From Bacteroidota bacterium (lineage in GTDB: Bacteria > Bacteroidota > Bacteroidia > Sphingobacteriales > Sphingobacteriaceae), in assembly GCA_013286565.1 (NCBI GenBank), contig JABDFM010000016.1, positions 1 to 53,810 on the forward strand: a stretch of DNA of 53,810 bases. Reading direction: 5' to 3'. The first letter of the stretch is position 1. Each line of letters begins with the position of its first letter. The translations under genes were made by a program, and so were the position numbers. The notes beneath the pieces are model-generated. The model was given only the letters and a program-made list of their open reading frames with translations, was not told where the DNA came from and did no database searches. This document shows positions 35,096 to 43,939 of this stretch, in pieces.

Positions 35096-35276
35096 GTTGA
35101 TCTTTTATCCAACATGCTTTAGTTTTTCTGTACTGAAAAATGGCCATTATATTAAAGTATTTTTCAACCCACACCCCTCGTTTGCCTTAAAGTTTAATAA
35201 ATGTTATCCATAAGAAATAATTAGTGATAATCCATGCTGTTTACTTGTGGCATCTGCTTTGCCTGTTAAGTATCAG

Positions 35277-35972
35277 ATGCTTAATAAAAGAACCAATAGT
35301 TTAAAAAGTAAAATAGCCCTGTATTTTTTTACCATAGGCGCTTTATGCATTTTAAATGCAGGCTGCCATTCGGTAAATAAAACTCAAAGGGGAGCTGCCA
35401 TTGGTGCTGGTACCGGTGGTATAGTTGGTGCTTTTATTGGCAAGTCGGCAGGTAATACCGCTTTGGGCGCTATCATTGGTGGCGCACTTGGGGGCACAGC
35501 AGGGGCTTTTATCGGGCACACGATGGACAAGCAAGCCGCCGAGATCAAACAAACCGTTCCCGGTGCTACGGTTACCCGCGAAGGCGAGGGGATAATTGTG
35601 AAGTTTGATTCGGGAATATTATTTGATGTGGATAAAGCCGATCTTAAGCCAGAAGCGCAAACCAACCTGCAAAACCTGGCAGCTTCCCTACAAAAAAACC
35701 CGCTAACCAATATCCTGATCATCGGCCACACTGATAACTCCGGGGCTGAACCATATAACATGGATCTTTCTGTGCGGCGGGCAGGATCTGTTAAATCCTA
35801 CCTTAATTCGGACGGGATTGATACCCTTCGCTTAAGCACACAAGGCAAAGGCGATACAGAACCTATTGCTGATAACAGCACCATAACCGGGCGTTCCCAA
35901 AACCGACGTGTAGAAATTGTTATCGTGGCCAATGATAGACTGAAAAGCCAGGCCATGCAGGCCGGGAAGTAA
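35277..35972 (+). CDS. OmpA-like lipoprotein with glycine-zipper region
   Basis: A 231 aa protein from the ATG at 35277; a GTG at 35247 would add ten residues. The lipobox LNAGC anchors it. Residues about 40-85 are a glycine zipper (GAAIGAGTGGIVGAFIGKSA and a second, similar repeat), which may insert into a membrane. The C-terminal half is an OmpA peptidoglycan-binding domain (KFDSGILFDVDKADLKPEAQ, IIGHTDNSGAEPYNMDLSVR, SQNRRVEIVI). It resembles the YiaD type and would tie the outer membrane to the cell wall. A GC-rich hairpin follows at 36002. Confidence 0.92.
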   Translation: MLNKRTNSLKSKIALYFFTIGALCILNAGCHSVNKTQRGAAIGAGTGGIVGAFIGKSAGNTALGAIIGGALGGTAGAFIGHTMDKQAAEIKQTVPGATVTREGEGIIVKFDSGILFDVDKADLKPEAQTNLQNLAASLQKNPLTNILIIGHTDNSGAEPYNMDLSVRRAGSVKSYLNSDGIDTLRLSTQGKGDTEPIADNSTITGRSQNRRVEIVIVANDRLKSQAMQAGK

Positions 35973-36001
35973 AATGATCATCAAAAATTGTGGTGAAAAT
36001 A

Positions 36002-36034
36002 AAAGCCCCCTTGCACTTGCTGCTTGGGGGCTTT
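36002..36034. terminator. Terminator after the OmpA-like gene
   Basis: AAAGCCCCC and GGGGGCTTT pair across a 15-bp loop, 29 bp after the stop. Confidence 0.75.
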
Positions 36035-36230
36035 CAACCTAAACCTTATCACAATTAAACCGGCAAGTTTGCCAGTTCATACTATATAACGCAATTACTA
36101 TACCAAGAATTGTGTTTAGCTATGATATTTCTTATATAAGTTTTATTCGGCCAATTGTGAATAGTTCGACCGTATTTATGTGTTATTTTGGTTACAAAAG
36201 TGTTCCCTTTGCCATACACTATTTGTACAT

Positions 36231-36728
36231 TTATACCTGTTTTGATACACTTCGTTTACGCAAATAGGCATCAAATAAGAACAACCCTAATACCACGTCG
36301 AAAAATAAAAACCCTTTTATTACGGGCCCGGTAAAATAATTTTTCATCTCGGGTAATTTCACGCTATTAGGCAGGTGTACGGCTAAGCTACTACCCGATA
36401 AATGCACAGTTGACAGCACATATATCATCAGTAGCAGGATGGTAAATATAAAAAAGAAGGTAATGCCTTTAATGATCCGCTTATCGATCATCGCTTTAAG
36501 TGGTTTTTGCGCATATTCAGCACGTATGCCCTCCATCACATTATAAGTGAAGGCCATAGATGGCTCATCCATCTCCATTTTTGAAAATTGCTGGTTAAGC
36601 GCTATCAACTCTTCGTATTTAAGCCTGTAAGCCTCATCCTGCTCAATTAATATACTAATGGCCTTTTGCTCGTCTTCTGAACAGGTGCCATCAATATAGT
36701 TCCAAAGTCTCTCTTCTATCTTATTCAT
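36231..36728 (-). CDS. Membrane anti-sigma factor-like protein
   Basis: A 165 aa protein with a short helical cytoplasmic domain (LWNYIDGTCSEDEQKAISIL, about residues 8-27) resembling the N-terminal domain of Bacteroidota anti-sigma factors. Two membrane helices follow at about 87-107 and 138-155. It has no zinc-binding HxxxCxxC motif. Its start overlaps the sigma-factor stop by 4 bp, as is typical of a sigma/anti-sigma pair. It would hold the sigma factor at the inner membrane until an envelope signal arrives. Confidence 0.8.
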   Translation of the reverse strand: MNKIEERLWNYIDGTCSEDEQKAISILIEQDEAYRLKYEELIALNQQFSKMEMDEPSMAFTYNVMEGIRAEYAQKPLKAMIDKRIIKGITFFFIFTILLLMIYVLSTVHLSGSSLAVHLPNSVKLPEMKNYFTGPVIKGFLFFDVVLGLFLFDAYLRKRSVSKQV

Positions 36729-37306
36729 ATCAATTCTTTCACCTCATCTTTTAAACTGAGCTCCAGCTTTTCCTTCAAACGCTGGCGCGCCCTGAATAGT
36801 TTTACTTTAACCGTATTTGCTTCCATATCCATAGTCCTGCCTATTTCCTCAAGCGATTGTTCGCCCATGTAAAACAGGGTAATTATCGCGGCATCATCCG
36901 GCAGCAGCTGCCCGATAGCCAGGTTCAGGTAATACGACCTCGATTTATTTTCGGCTAAATTATTGTCAAATCCCGAAGCCTGATTCTCAAATTGAATATA
37001 GGTGTTTTCATCATCAATTGAATCCGTATCTACCCTTTTCTTTCGCAAAAAGGTCATGGAGGTAGTATAAACAATGCTATACAACCAGGTGCTGAATTTT
37101 GATTGCCGCTGAAATGCTGACAACGAGCGGTAAGCTTTTATGAAACAGTCCTGGGCTATCTCCTCGGCGTTCTCCCTGTTTTTACTAAAACGCATGGCCA
37201 GCGTAAAAACAAAACGCTGATGACGCCTCACCAGGTCAGCATAAGCCGCCTGGTTCCCGCCCAGGGTTTGTTCTATCAATTCTATATCCGAAAGCTTGCT
37301 TTGCAT
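36725..37306 (-). CDS. ECF-type RNA polymerase sigma factor
   Basis: A 193 aa sigma-70 family factor. Region 2 is at about residues 25-95 (RRHQRFVFTLAMRFSKNREN, EIAQDCFIKAYRSLSAF, KFSTWLYSIVYTTSMTFLRK). Region 4 (about 130-185) contains DAAIITLFYMGEQSLEEIGR and VKVKLFRARQRLKEKLE. It lacks later domains. The downstream gene is its presumed anti-sigma factor, with a 4-bp overlap. No target promoters are evident here. The gene starts beside a large heptad-repeat region. Confidence 0.94.
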   Translation of the reverse strand: MQSKLSDIELIEQTLGGNQAAYADLVRRHQRFVFTLAMRFSKNRENAEEIAQDCFIKAYRSLSAFQRQSKFSTWLYSIVYTTSMTFLRKKRVDTDSIDDENTYIQFENQASGFDNNLAENKSRSYYLNLAIGQLLPDDAAIITLFYMGEQSLEEIGRTMDMEANTVKVKLFRARQRLKEKLELSLKDEVKELI

Positions 37307-37384
37307 TTTTTATAATCTCTCTGACTACTGCTTTGCTGCTTAGGTTACAGGCGTTAGGTAAAATTACTTATAATAGTTTATAAT

Positions 37385-37542
37385 AGTTGGCAGTTCTCGG
37401 TTGGTAGTTTGCAGTTGTTTTAAGAGATTAAATTAGCATATATGGAGTACCATTTGAAATTTCAATTATATACACTACTGCAAACTGCCAAGTGGAGACT
37501 GCAAACTGATAACTGCCAACTGCAAACCGGGAACTGCAAACT
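37385..37542. repeat. Inverted-repeat element of 7-bp units (ACTGCAA type)
   Basis: The right arm (37477-37542) is nine consecutive 7-bp units in perfect register, most reading ACTGCAA or ACTGCCA, then ACT. The left arm (37385-37417) is made of the inverse units (TTGCAGT-like). The centre is about 59 bp. It occupies the 346-bp divergent spacer between the sigma-factor gene and the DUF6249 gene (37307-37652). Confidence 0.88.
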
Positions 37543-37652
37543 TTTTTCAACACAGGTGTAACCTCCTCAAAAACCTCGTAGTCATAGCTTACAAATACAC
37601 CGGAATGGTGGTTTGAAAACTAAAAAGTATTAACTTAAAAAATTAAAATATC

Positions 37653-38027
37653 ATGGACAATATGGATACCGCAAATTTAGGAGTAATGTCAGGGATCATT
37701 ATTTCGGTGGGGCTCTTCGCAATGATCTTCGGTATAGTTTATCTATATAAAAGGGAAAGAATGGCGATGATAGAACGTGGCATGGACCCACGGAGGTACA
37801 AACAACGTTCTGCTCCTTATCAAAATTTAAAATGGGGCTTGTTACTGATCGGTGCTGGTGTAGGTTTGTTTTTAGCTTACACATTAGACCGCACCGTATT
37901 CAGCAGAACAGAGGACGATAACGTAGCGATATATTTTGCATTAATAGCCATATTTGGCGGATTGGGCCTGTTTGCATCTTTCCGGATCGAAAAGAAAGAA
38001 GTAGCTGATAAACACGAGCAGGAGTAG
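37653..38027 (+). CDS. DUF6249 family membrane protein
   Basis: A 124 aa protein with three hydrophobic segments (about residues 9-30, 59-77 and 89-108). A conserved cytoplasmic motif follows the first one (ERMAMIERGMDPRRY), which is typical of Bacteroidota DUF6249 proteins. The function is unknown. Such proteins often lie beside ECF sigma factors; here the sigma/anti-sigma pair is divergent and next door. Confidence 0.85.
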   Translation: MDNMDTANLGVMSGIIISVGLFAMIFGIVYLYKRERMAMIERGMDPRRYKQRSAPYQNLKWGLLLIGAGVGLFLAYTLDRTVFSRTEDDNVAIYFALIAIFGGLGLFASFRIEKKEVADKHEQE

Positions 38028-38032
38028 ATTGG

Positions 38033-38155
38033 AGAACCAAGAGCCAAGATTCAAGAACCAAGATAAAAGAAAAGGTTTCGGTTAATAGCGGGAACCTTTT
38101 GGTTTTTATGCGGTTCGAGTTAAGAAAAAAGTCTTGATTCCTGGCTCTTGATTCT
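38033..38155. repeat. Inverted-repeat element of 7-bp units (CAAGAAC/CAAGAGC type), copy B
   Basis: Left arm 38033-38064 and right arm 38131-38155 are inverse to each other with a few mismatches. It shares the exact 16-bp core GATTCAAGAACCAAGA (38048-38063) with copy A at 3758. An inner AAAAGGTT (38070-38077) pairs with AACCTTTT (38093-38100), which together with the following T-rich bases could end transcription of the converging genes. Confidence 0.82.
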
Positions 38156-38158
38156 AAT

Positions 38159-38668
38159 CTAAAAGTATTTTTCCTTAACTATCCCCCAATGATGCAGCTC
38201 GTGCCCGGCAATCATATATAACAAAGCCCTCACTGATACCAGGTAACCACTCGCTATTCCTTTTTTATTCAGTTGTTCTTCGGTAAGAGACCGGAACAGA
38301 TAAAGATTAGATTCCCTTGTTGCTTTAAATTCCGAAGCGAGGTCTTGTATCGTACGGCTGTTAAAATTAGTCCCATTCACGTAGGTTTCCTGTTCAAATC
38401 CGGGCAGTTCAACAAACTCGCGTGAGAAACATAGCAACCGGAAAGCGAATACCCGCTCGGTATCTATCATGTGCCCCAAAACCTGTTTTAATGTCCATTT
38501 ACCCTCGGCATAAGCATAATTTGCTTTCTCATCATCCAGGTTATTGAATAAGCTATAGGTAGAGTCTTTTAACCGCTCCAGTAATTCAATAATATCGCCA
38601 TCTGGCACCAGTTTTATATACGTGATGTGAAACGAAGCGTATTCGTCAGGTTGTGGTTTGTTTATCAT
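38159..38668 (-). CDS. DinB family protein
   Basis: A 169 aa cytoplasmic protein with a DinB-type four-helix bundle: KWTLKQVLGHMIDTERVFAF (about 58-77) and the terminal AGHELHHWGIVKEKYF. The histidines in LGHMID and HELHH are in the expected metal positions. Many DinB proteins are thiol S-transferases or have no known substrate. The gene overlaps the histidine-kinase gene by 23 bp, so they are co-transcribed, although the functions look unrelated. Confidence 0.85.
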   Translation of the reverse strand: MINKPQPDEYASFHITYIKLVPDGDIIELLERLKDSTYSLFNNLDDEKANYAYAEGKWTLKQVLGHMIDTERVFAFRLLCFSREFVELPGFEQETYVNGTNFNSRTIQDLASEFKATRESNLYLFRSLTEEQLNKKGIASGYLVSVRALLYMIAGHELHHWGIVKEKYF

Positions 38669-39872
38669 GAGTTATGCTTTTTAATACAATACGAAAAGTG
38701 CTTCCTTTGCCCAATTCAGAGTCTTTTACAAAAATTTGTCCGTTATGATAATTCTCTATCATTCTTTTGGTCAACGACAGACCCAGCCCCCAGCCCCGTT
38801 TGCGGGTAGTGTACCCCGGCTGAAAAACAGTCTCGAATTTTGACCGTGGTATCCCTTTCCCACTATCGGTCACATCAATATAAACCTGGGGCCTGGTTTT
38901 GCTGGCAGATATTTCTACTTTGATGTTCCCGGAGTTTTCTATAGCGTTAACCGCGTTTTTTAACAAATTTTCGAGCACCCAATCAAACAACGGAACATTT
39001 AAACCGGCCCTTAAGGAATGATTGCCCCCCAATTCAAAATGGATCTTATTGCTCACCCTTACTTTAAAGTAATCCACAAAATCCTTAACTACCTCATAAA
39101 CCAGGTGATCCTCCAGCACAGGTTTTGAGCCGATCTTTGAAAAACGATCGGCCACAATTTCCAGGCGTTTGATATCGTTTTCCATTTCGGCTATTAGCGG
39201 GTCTTCTTCGGCATTAAACTTCTCTTTCATCAGCTCTACCCAAGCCATTAATGATGATATGGGCGTCCCCAACTGGTGCGCGGTCTCTTTGGCAAGCCCC
39301 ACCCAAACCTGGTTTTGTTCAGATTTGCGGGATGAATTGAATGCAGTGTAAGCAACCAGCAGAAAAATAGCGATAACCGAAAGCTGAATGTATGGGAATA
39401 CCTTTAACTGCTTCAATACAAATGAGTCCTGGTAATATACAAACCAGATGTCGCCAAATACCTTCAGCCTGATGGGATCATGCTGTACTTTCATCACTTC
39501 GAGTTGTGATTTAAAATAAGCAGGATCATATTGTTTTGGATGTTTATCAGCGACACCGGGCACAGCAGGCACCTGTATATAAGTTTTGGTTGAATCGAGG
39601 CCCTTGGTGGTTATAAAAACACCCTTCTCATCCACAATAATGGCAGGAACCGTAAGGCTGTCGCGAACAGCAAACACATAGTTTAGAAAATCATTATCAT
39701 CAGATGCAGTGATCTGTTTAATACTTAACGCCCAAATTTCGGCACGGGTACGTTCAGATCGTTTAATGCTGCTAACGAGGTAGCCGGTATAAAATAAAGA
39801 CCCGCTGGCAATAACCACTGCAAATGCAAGCAGCGAATATTTCCAGCGTTTTCTCTGTTGGTACGGGTTCAT
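38646..39872 (-). CDS. Orphan membrane sensor histidine kinase
   Basis: A 408 aa kinase. Two membrane helices (about 13-33 and 160-178) enclose a periplasmic sensor domain of about 125 residues. The HisKA region has AKETAHQLGTPISSLMAW with His199 as the phosphate acceptor. The ATPase domain shows an N box (WVLENLLKNAVNAIEN), DSGKGIP and GWGLGLSLTKRM. No response-regulator gene is beside it, although two single-domain regulators lie 3-6 kb away on the other strand. Its 3' end overlaps the DinB gene by 23 bp. Confidence 0.92.
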   Translation of the reverse strand: MNPYQQRKRWKYSLLAFAVVIASGSLFYTGYLVSSIKRSERTRAEIWALSIKQITASDDNDFLNYVFAVRDSLTVPAIIVDEKGVFITTKGLDSTKTYIQVPAVPGVADKHPKQYDPAYFKSQLEVMKVQHDPIRLKVFGDIWFVYYQDSFVLKQLKVFPYIQLSVIAIFLLVAYTAFNSSRKSEQNQVWVGLAKETAHQLGTPISSLMAWVELMKEKFNAEEDPLIAEMENDIKRLEIVADRFSKIGSKPVLEDHLVYEVVKDFVDYFKVRVSNKIHFELGGNHSLRAGLNVPLFDWVLENLLKNAVNAIENSGNIKVEISASKTRPQVYIDVTDSGKGIPRSKFETVFQPGYTTRKRGWGLGLSLTKRMIENYHNGQIFVKDSELGKGSTFRIVLKSITHDKQTTT

Positions 39873-39957
39873 TTTAATAGTCCGAAAGTCGGGGGAGTCC
39901 GAAAGTCTGCAAAATCAATGAATACAGAATGCCGAAATCCAGCCCAAAATACATAAA

Positions 39958-40043
39958 AGTTGTGAGTTGTAGGTTTTGAGTGACGGGCAAATGTCAAAAA
40001 TCCGCATATAACTCAGCACATATAACTCTTAACTTAAAACTTA
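39958..40043. repeat. Inverted-repeat element of 7-bp units (AGTTGTG/TAACTCT type) at the gltX promoter
   Basis: The left arm 39958-39985 reads in 7-bp units (AGTTGTG, AGTTGTA, GGTTTTG, AGTGACG). The right arm 40009-40043 reads TAACTCA, GCACATA, TAACTCT, TAACTTA, AAACTTA. It ends 3 bp before the -7 box of gltX. A short direct repeat AGTCCGAAAGTC (39879 and 39896) lies just upstream. Confidence 0.7.
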
Positions 40044-40045
40044 AT

Positions 40046-40053
40046 TATCTTTG
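40046..40053 (+). promoter_or_regulatory. -7 box of gltX, close to the start codon
   Basis: TATCTTTG matches TAnnTTTG and ends 7 bp before the gltX ATG. No good -33 element lies 19-20 bp upstream; that place is taken by the heptad repeat. Confidence 0.5.
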
Positions 40054-40060
40054 CCATCCC

Positions 40061-41587
40061 ATGTCAGATAAAAAAGTAAGAGTAAGATTCGCACCCAGTC
40101 CAACCGGAGGTCTTCATTTAGGTGGGGTGCGCACGGTATTGTTCAATTATCTTTTCGCTAAAAAATATAAAGGCGATTTTGTTTTGCGCATCGAAGATAC
40201 CGACCAGGGCCGCTATGTAGCCGGGGCCGAAGATTATATCATGGATTGCTTAAAATGGTGCGGATTGATACCAGATGAAAGCCCCGCAGCAGGAGGCCAT
40301 TTTGCTCCCTACCGCCAAAGCGAGCGAAAAGCCATTTACCGCGAGTATGCCGAGCGATTGGTAATGCAGGGCCACGCCTATTATGCATTTGATACCACTG
40401 AAGAACTGGAACGCAACCGCAGGGAGATACCCAACTTTCAATACGGGCATGCTTATCGCGATAGTCTGCGCAATTCCTTATCACTTACGCAACACCAGGT
40501 TGACCAATTGCTGGATGCAGGTGAACCGCATGTGATCCGCATAAAAATGCCTGAAAATGAGCATATCCATTTTACCGATATGATACGCGGCAATGTAAGT
40601 TTTGAGACCGGCCAAAGCGACGACAAGGTATTACTGAAAGCCGACGGAATGCCTACCTATCACCTGGCTGTAGTGGTGGATGATTACCTGATGAAGATCA
40701 CCCATGCTTTTAGGGGCGAGGAATGGCTGCCATCAGCACCGGTGCACTTGTTACTATGGGAATACCTGGGTTGGAAAGCTAATATGCCGCAATGGGCACA
40801 TTTGCCCCTGATATTAAAACCCGACGGCCACGGAAAATTAAGCAAGCGCGATGGCGCACGGCTTGGTTTCCCAGTATATGCGATGAACTGGTTTGACGAA
40901 AAAACAGGTGAGCTAACTCCCGGTTTCCGTGAAAAAGGATTTTTGCCCGTAGCATTTATTAATATGCTTGCTATGCTTGGCTGGAACGATGGAACAGATC
41001 GAGAATTATTCTCGCTTCCGGATTTAATTGACAAATTTTCTATAGAACGAGTTAATAAATCTGGTGCAAAGTTCGATTATGAAAAGGCTAAATGGTTTAA
41101 TGCTGAATGGATAAAACTTACTGCAATTGATAAACTACTACCAGATGTAGAAGAATTATTGAATGAAAATGGAGTTCAAGCCGAAAAAGAATATATAAAG
41201 CAGGTCTTGGCTCTTGTTAAGGATCGTTTAAATTTTGTTACAAGTTTTTGGAAGGAAGCGAGCTACTTTTTTGAGCAACCCAAAGAATACGACCTCGACG
41301 CTGTTAAACCCAAGTGGACCGATGCCAAGACGGAATTCTTCCAGTCTTTCATTGTTATGCTGAATGATAGCGATCCATCCATTGAGGCAGCCGAGATGGA
41401 AACACAATTCAAAGCCCTGGCCGAAGAAAAAGGCATCAAAGCGGGTGAGCTGATGCTGCCTTTCCGCATTATGCTGGTGGGCGGCAAATTTGGTCCGCAC
41501 GTTTTTGATATTGCTGTTTTATTAGGAAAAGATGGAACCATAAAAAGGATCCATAAAGCACTGGAGGCTTTTAATAGTCCCTCGTAA
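40061..41587 (+). CDS. gltX: Glutamyl-tRNA synthetase
   Basis: A 508 aa class-I aminoacyl-tRNA synthetase that charges tRNA-Glu. It starts MSDKKVRVRFAPSPTGGLHL and contains the HIGH-type motif HLGG, the zinc-free insertion, and the KMSKS-type motif KLSKRDG (about residues 258-264). An anticodon-binding helical domain fills the C-terminal 180 residues. The frame is open further upstream to 39980, but the ATG at 40061 matches the family's N-terminus. It is transcribed alone. Confidence 0.97.
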   Translation: MSDKKVRVRFAPSPTGGLHLGGVRTVLFNYLFAKKYKGDFVLRIEDTDQGRYVAGAEDYIMDCLKWCGLIPDESPAAGGHFAPYRQSERKAIYREYAERLVMQGHAYYAFDTTEELERNRREIPNFQYGHAYRDSLRNSLSLTQHQVDQLLDAGEPHVIRIKMPENEHIHFTDMIRGNVSFETGQSDDKVLLKADGMPTYHLAVVVDDYLMKITHAFRGEEWLPSAPVHLLLWEYLGWKANMPQWAHLPLILKPDGHGKLSKRDGARLGFPVYAMNWFDEKTGELTPGFREKGFLPVAFINMLAMLGWNDGTDRELFSLPDLIDKFSIERVNKSGAKFDYEKAKWFNAEWIKLTAIDKLLPDVEELLNENGVQAEKEYIKQVLALVKDRLNFVTSFWKEASYFFEQPKEYDLDAVKPKWTDAKTEFFQSFIVMLNDSDPSIEAAEMETQFKALAEEKGIKAGELMLPFRIMLVGGKFGPHVFDIAVLLGKDGTIKRIHKALEAFNSPS

Positions 41588-41899
41588 TTCGAAAACATCA
41601 AACATCTATACAATCTCTCAAACTTAATTATTGTGCCGTTCCGCAGTGTTCCACATTTAAAAAATGGAATGCCATTCGCGAGGCACTTCGGACTAAACAC
41701 GGGTATTTTGCTTAGTGAATCCAATCCTTTATAGCTGGCTGGCTTCTAACCGGGGTGGACAGCATGGGGTTATTTATTGATGGAAAAGGAACCCTGATTA
41801 CCCGGCTGGTTCTATATCAATTAAACCTATTTAATGCAACCTTGATGCCTGCAAACCGTAAAAGCATTCAAGAAAAGTTCATTTGATTTAGCGCCCAAA
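41588..41899. other. 312-bp spacer after gltX without a recognised gene
   Basis: AT-rich start with two loose 7-bp units (AACATCA, AACATCT near 41596) and an imperfect palindrome around CATTTAAAAAATG (41655-41667). No supported ORF, terminator or RNA gene was found. Confidence 0.55.
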
Positions 41900-42265
41900 A
41901 TGAAAAGCATTTTAAGTAAAGAATCTTCCGTTATTAAAAACATCCGGAATAAAAAAGAGATATTAAATGATATAAAGCCGTTTATAAAAACGGACAAGCA
42001 TACCGTTTTTTCTCGAACTGAATTGCTGGAAGAATTTGACGTGCTTTTATCCAAACATCAGCTGGATAATAAAATATCGAAGAGATATTTAGGCCGCGAA
42101 CGTTTGCCTAAAATCATTTTGGCAATAGCAGGGGTATTGATGTGTGTATTGGGCCTGATATTGATATTGATGCCTTCATCGGTGCTGAGCAATAGTGTGA
42201 AATACATTGCCTCGTCCTGCATCATACTGGCCGGCGTTTACCTGGCGGTTAAATTTGCCTTATAA
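41900..42265 (+). CDS. Unrecognised small membrane protein (121 aa)
   Basis: A basic, helical N-terminal half (about 1-68, including DKHTVFSRTELLEEFDVLLS) is followed by two membrane helices (about 70-89 and 96-118). I recognise no family. The cytoplasmic part could bind a partner. It is alone, between gltX and a response regulator. Confidence 0.65.
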   Translation: MKSILSKESSVIKNIRNKKEILNDIKPFIKTDKHTVFSRTELLEEFDVLLSKHQLDNKISKRYLGRERLPKIILAIAGVLMCVLGLILILMPSSVLSNSVKYIASSCIILAGVYLAVKFAL

Positions 42266-42407
42266 CCCCATATCGGGAGTCACCCACAATAAATTGCGGA
42301 AAACCCATTCGGGCAAATCCGTACTACTACGCAGAAAATCCCGTAAAAACACTACATCGTAAGTGCATTTTGGCCTGTATTTTTGGTTGACATAAATACT
42401 TAAAGCT

Positions 42408-42839
42408 ATGAACAAACTTACTTACATCGACGACCGCCAGTTAGACCAATTCATCTTAAAAAAAATATTATCCCGCTTTGGTTCTTCATTCGAAGTAAAA
42501 TGCACGGATACAGGAAACGAGGTTCTTAACCTGCTATCAAAAAACAGGTTTGATAGAAATGAATTGCCTGATATAATTTTACTGGATATTTATATGAATG
42601 GATTTGATAGCTGGGATTTTCTGGATAAAGTGCAACGGTTGAACCCTTCGCTCGCTAAACCTTTAAAAGTTTATATCCTTTCGGCTTCACAATACCCGGA
42701 GGATGTGGAACGCGCCCGCCAATATCCTTGTGTAAAGGCATTTATATTAAAACCTATAACTGTAGGAGTGCTGCAGAAGCTCATGCGACAAAGAGAGCTG
42801 CCCTTAAGAAAACTGTCGGCAAATGAGACTCAGAATTAA
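42408..42839 (+). CDS. Single-domain response regulator (CheY-like), first
   Basis: A 143 aa receiver domain without an output domain. The acidic pair Asp8 and Asp9 (YIDDRQ), the phosphorylated Asp60 (IILLDIYMNG) and the conserved Lys in FILKPIT (about 117) are present. It would relay a signal by protein contact. No kinase adjoins it. Such single-domain regulators of the RcsC-receiver type are abundant in Bacteroidota. Confidence 0.9.
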   Translation: MNKLTYIDDRQLDQFILKKILSRFGSSFEVKCTDTGNEVLNLLSKNRFDRNELPDIILLDIYMNGFDSWDFLDKVQRLNPSLAKPLKVYILSASQYPEDVERARQYPCVKAFILKPITVGVLQKLMRQRELPLRKLSANETQN

Positions 42840-42873
42840 ACCTCTTTCGCTTGATATAGCAAATACTGGCAGG

Positions 42874-43785
42874 TCAATCTTTTTTACCGGTCAGGTTTAT
42901 CAGGATAGAGCAGGTGTGGGCGATGCCCAATGTATTGCCGGGAGTAACTTTCACATAAAGTTTCAGATAGCCGTCAATAATGCCCTTGATTACATGCTCA
43001 TATGTTGATTGAAACTCGTGCGAATAAGGAATCATCGATTCATGATAATGTATTTGGCCCTTATCATCAACAAATGCGGTAAAGATATAGCCAAAGTCTT
43101 CGTAGGCTTTATGAATGGTGATATTATACTCCGGGTAAAGATAATCTACTGATGGGTCGAGCTTATTCCACGGAGTGGATACACTTTTCACCTTTTCAAC
43201 TTTTACCAGGTCGCTGGTACTTTCCAGCACAACAGGCTCCCTGGCCGAGAACGCACTGTCAAGCTTACTGTTTGCCAGTTTCGACCGATCTCTTATAAAC
43301 ATGGTATCCTTAACACTGGGTAATCCCATTTTCTGTATGTTTTGGACTCGGTTATTATCAATATACCGATCGGTATAGAAAGTCATATAAACATTTGAAC
43401 CTTCATCGTCCAATTTGGCTTTTTTGTCAGCTACTCTCAATGATCTCAACACCATGCTGTCAGCATTCAATTTCTTTAGCATAAACCAGGTATCAACCAT
43501 GTTAAAAACAGAGTCGTGATCAAAGTAAACATGAAAGCCATAGAATTTTTTCATTTTCGGGCTAAATACCATTACCGAATCATCGGATATAAAATATAAT
43601 TTCCAGGATGGTTCCAACTGATAGCCTTGTTTATCAAAGGTTAGCCCGGTATTAAAGATCCTGCTCACCTCATTAAACCTGATTCCTTTTACAGCACTGA
43701 ACCCCATACCCGTTTTAGTATGGAAGTGATCGCATGAAGTAAAGACCGCGGAAATTAAAACTAACAGGTACCAGTATCGTTTCAT
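42874..43785 (-). CDS. Unrecognised lipoprotein (303 aa)
   Basis: A lipobox (AVFTSC, Cys18) anchors it. The mature part is beta-rich, with GYQLEPSWKLYFISDDSVMV and an internal YDYIFTAF-like hydrophobic strand. I recognise no family. Its last codons lie 31 bp from the end of the convergent response-regulator gene. It is transcribed alone. Confidence 0.75.
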   Translation of the reverse strand: MKRYWYLLVLISAVFTSCDHFHTKTGMGFSAVKGIRFNEVSRIFNTGLTFDKQGYQLEPSWKLYFISDDSVMVFSPKMKKFYGFHVYFDHDSVFNMVDTWFMLKKLNADSMVLRSLRVADKKAKLDDEGSNVYMTFYTDRYIDNNRVQNIQKMGLPSVKDTMFIRDRSKLANSKLDSAFSAREPVVLESTSDLVKVEKVKSVSTPWNKLDPSVDYLYPEYNITIHKAYEDFGYIFTAFVDDKGQIHYHESMIPYSHEFQSTYEHVIKGIIDGYLKLYVKVTPGNTLGIAHTCSILINLTGKKD

Positions 43786-43939
43786 ATAAAAATCTGCTCA
43801 AAATAAGTAAAAATCAACAATCTTTGAATAAATTGCTTATCTGTTGCCTAAAACCTCTGTTAAACGGGAAGTCTTGATATCGATTTTATTTATAATTAAG
43901 ATAAAATACTATAGATTTTATTTATAACCTACTAAAACC

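Noticed and set aside
37477..37542. Regular repeat array as a possible CRISPR
   Set aside because: Units are 7 bp with no spacers and no cas genes nearby; it is a tandem heptad array.
41263..41724. Minus-strand 153-aa frame over the end of gltX
   Set aside because: Mostly antisense to the gltX anticodon-binding domain; no recognisable features.
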